Assembly (NCBI GenBank): GCA_008017145.1 | Contig: SSGY01000229.1 | Span: 1 to 7,038, forward strand | Direction: 5' to 3' | DNA length: 7,038 nucleotides | Origin: Neisseriales bacterium | Lineage (GTDB): Bacteria; Pseudomonadota; Gammaproteobacteria; Burkholderiales; UBA11063 | In this document: one piece after another, positions 5,820 to 7,038 of the stretch | How positions within the stretch are numbered: position 1 is the stretch's first letter | Layout of the letters: the number at the start of each line of letters is the position of its first letter | Made by a program: the position numbers and the translations under genes | The notes under the pieces: generated by a model | Told to the model about the DNA's origin: nothing | Seen by the model: only the letters and a program-made list of their open reading frames with translations | Database searches by the model: none

Positions 5820-7038
5820 ATGTTAAAGCGAGTATTATTCTTATTTTTTTTGATGGTTAAGCTAGCTTTTGCTGCTGATTATTTACCATCATGGCAAGCC
5901 TTTCAGGTTAAATTAGATAGTGCTGGTGAAAAAAATGCACTATGGGTTAAGTTTAATATTGCTCCAGAGTACCATCTTTATCAAAATAAAATCAAAATCC
6001 AGAGTGCCTCAGATAGCTCAGTAGTTTTGGGTGATCCGGTTTGGCCTGATCTGCTACTAATAAAAAGCCCTGATTTAGGCACATTTAAAGTTTATGAGGG
6101 CAAGGTCGCAATTAGAGTTCCGATCCTAAAACGTGGTGATGGTAAACTTAAAGCTCAGATTAATTTTCAGGGATGCAAAGGTTTAGATTTATGCTTTCCT
6201 GAGCAGCAGGTGGTGCAGGAATTGGATTTAGATCATCCTGAATTAGCCGTTAATAATACGCAAGCGCAGATGGACACTAACAAGATAGATGAAGCTTCTG
6301 CAACGGAACAAAGTTTCTGGAGTAAAGTTTTTAGTGGCGAAGTAGACTCTAATACAATTAGCGCCTTGTTTGCTGCGAATCAGGTTTTAGTTATTGCTGG
6401 CTTTTTTATGCTTGGGCTACTAATTGCATTTACGCCATGCGTATTTCCTTTGTTACCTGTTCTAATTGGGGTTATTTCAGGTCAAAATGTAAGTACCAAA
6501 CGAAGTTTTAGTTTGGCGTTAAGCTATATTTTAGGTGGTGCGCTTACTTATGCAGTTGCTGGAGTAGTCGCAGCTGGCTTAGGGTATAGTTTGAGCTCAT
6601 TTTTACAAGCTAGTTGGTTAAGTATTACACTTAGTGTCTTGTTTTTTGTTTTTGCATTATCGATGTTTGGTGCGTTCAATCTACAATTACCATCTAGTAT
6701 CCAAAATAAATTAAATCAAGTTGTGAATAAACGCAATCAACGCTCTTTATTGAGTGCTTTCATTATTGGTGGTGTTTCAAATTTAATCCTCTCACCTTGT
6801 GTGACAGCCCCATTAGCAGGAGCATTAATTTATATTAGCACTACTGGTGATCGCGTCTTGGGTGGTTCAGCATTGTTTGCTTTAGGCTTAGGTAGCGGTA
6901 TTCCACTTTTGATTATCGCGGTAATGGGCAAAAAATTTCTGCCAAAAAGTGGTAATTGGATGATTGCAGTCAAATATTTCCTTGGCTATCTGATGCTGCT
7001 AATGGCAATCTATATGTTAAGTAAAGTTGTCTCATCAA
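5820..7038 (+). CDS. dsbD: Thiol:disulfide interchange protein DsbD (3'-partial)
   Basis: DsbD carries electrons from cytoplasmic thioredoxin across the inner membrane to periplasmic DsbC- and CcmG-type proteins. The first 406 residues are present; the frame runs off the window end. A signal peptide (KR then a hydrophobic core, AFA-A site after residue 18) precedes the periplasmic alpha domain. Its redox pair is C119 and C125 in FQGCKGLDLCFP (E. coli C103/C109). The membrane beta domain from about 185 carries FTPCVFP (C207) and SPCVTAP (C327), matching E. coli C163 and C285. The C-terminal thioredoxin domain with its CxxC lies outside, so I cannot exclude a shorter variant. The ATG at 5820 has AGGA (5810-5813) six bases upstream. 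The gene begins 41 bp after glpT without a clear promoter, so it may be read from the glpT promoter. Confidence 0.92.
   Translation, partial: MLKRVLFLFFLMVKLAFAADYLPSWQAFQVKLDSAGEKNALWVKFNIAPEYHLYQNKIKIQSASDSSVVLGDPVWPDLLLIKSPDLGTFKVYEGKVAIRVPILKRGDGKLKAQINFQGCKGLDLCFPEQQVVQELDLDHPELAVNNTQAQMDTNKIDEASATEQSFWSKVFSGEVDSNTISALFAANQVLVIAGFFMLGLLIAFTPCVFPLLPVLIGVISGQNVSTKRSFSLALSYILGGALTYAVAGVVAAGLGYSLSSFLQASWLSITLSVLFFVFALSMFGAFNLQLPSSIQNKLNQVVNKRNQRSLLSAFIIGGVSNLILSPCVTAPLAGALIYISTTGDRVLGGSALFALGLGSGIPLLIIAVMGKKFLPKSGNWMIAVKYFLGYLMLLMAIYMLSKVVSS

Overview
The window looks like an AT-rich betaproteobacterial chromosome. The TrmB and DsbD sequences have a betaproteobacterial character, and low-GC Neisseriales would fit. 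The taxon is inferred from recalled family resemblance, not from a search. All genes lie on the + strand.

The left part (1-1814) is accessory. It starts with the last 31 codons of an IS30-family transposase. This runs directly into a long reading frame for a repeat protein with seven W...DYFIAKY units, as expected for a seven-bladed SBBP-type beta-propeller. The propeller frame has no normal start or signal peptide: its only usable start is a TTG inside the transposase tail. The simplest reading is that an IS inserted into, or deleted, the 5' end of a gene for a secreted propeller protein. About 200 bp of spacer follows (1815-2017). It holds a perfect extended -10 box, a strong intrinsic terminator about 70 nt downstream (a possible small RNA), and then a good sigma-70 promoter for the next gene.

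The right part (2018-7038) is conserved core sequence. pcnB (poly(A) polymerase I) and trmB (tRNA m7G46 methyltransferase) are tightly spaced, followed 9 bp later by an unrecognised 93-residue single-pass membrane protein; these three probably form an RNA-metabolism operon. A GlpT-type glycerol-3-phosphate:phosphate antiporter gene follows, with its own extended -10 and a good ribosome binding site. Then comes dsbD, the inner-membrane thiol-disulfide interchange protein, cut by the window end before its C-terminal thioredoxin domain. A perfect 9-bp hairpin has the glpT stop codon in its loop and separates glpT from dsbD.

I found no CRISPR array, tRNA, rRNA, phage genes or recognisable defence system. 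The points most worth a second look are the IS-truncated propeller protein with its cysteine-containing N-terminal domain, the candidate small RNA at about 1858-1928, and the stop-codon hairpin after glpT.
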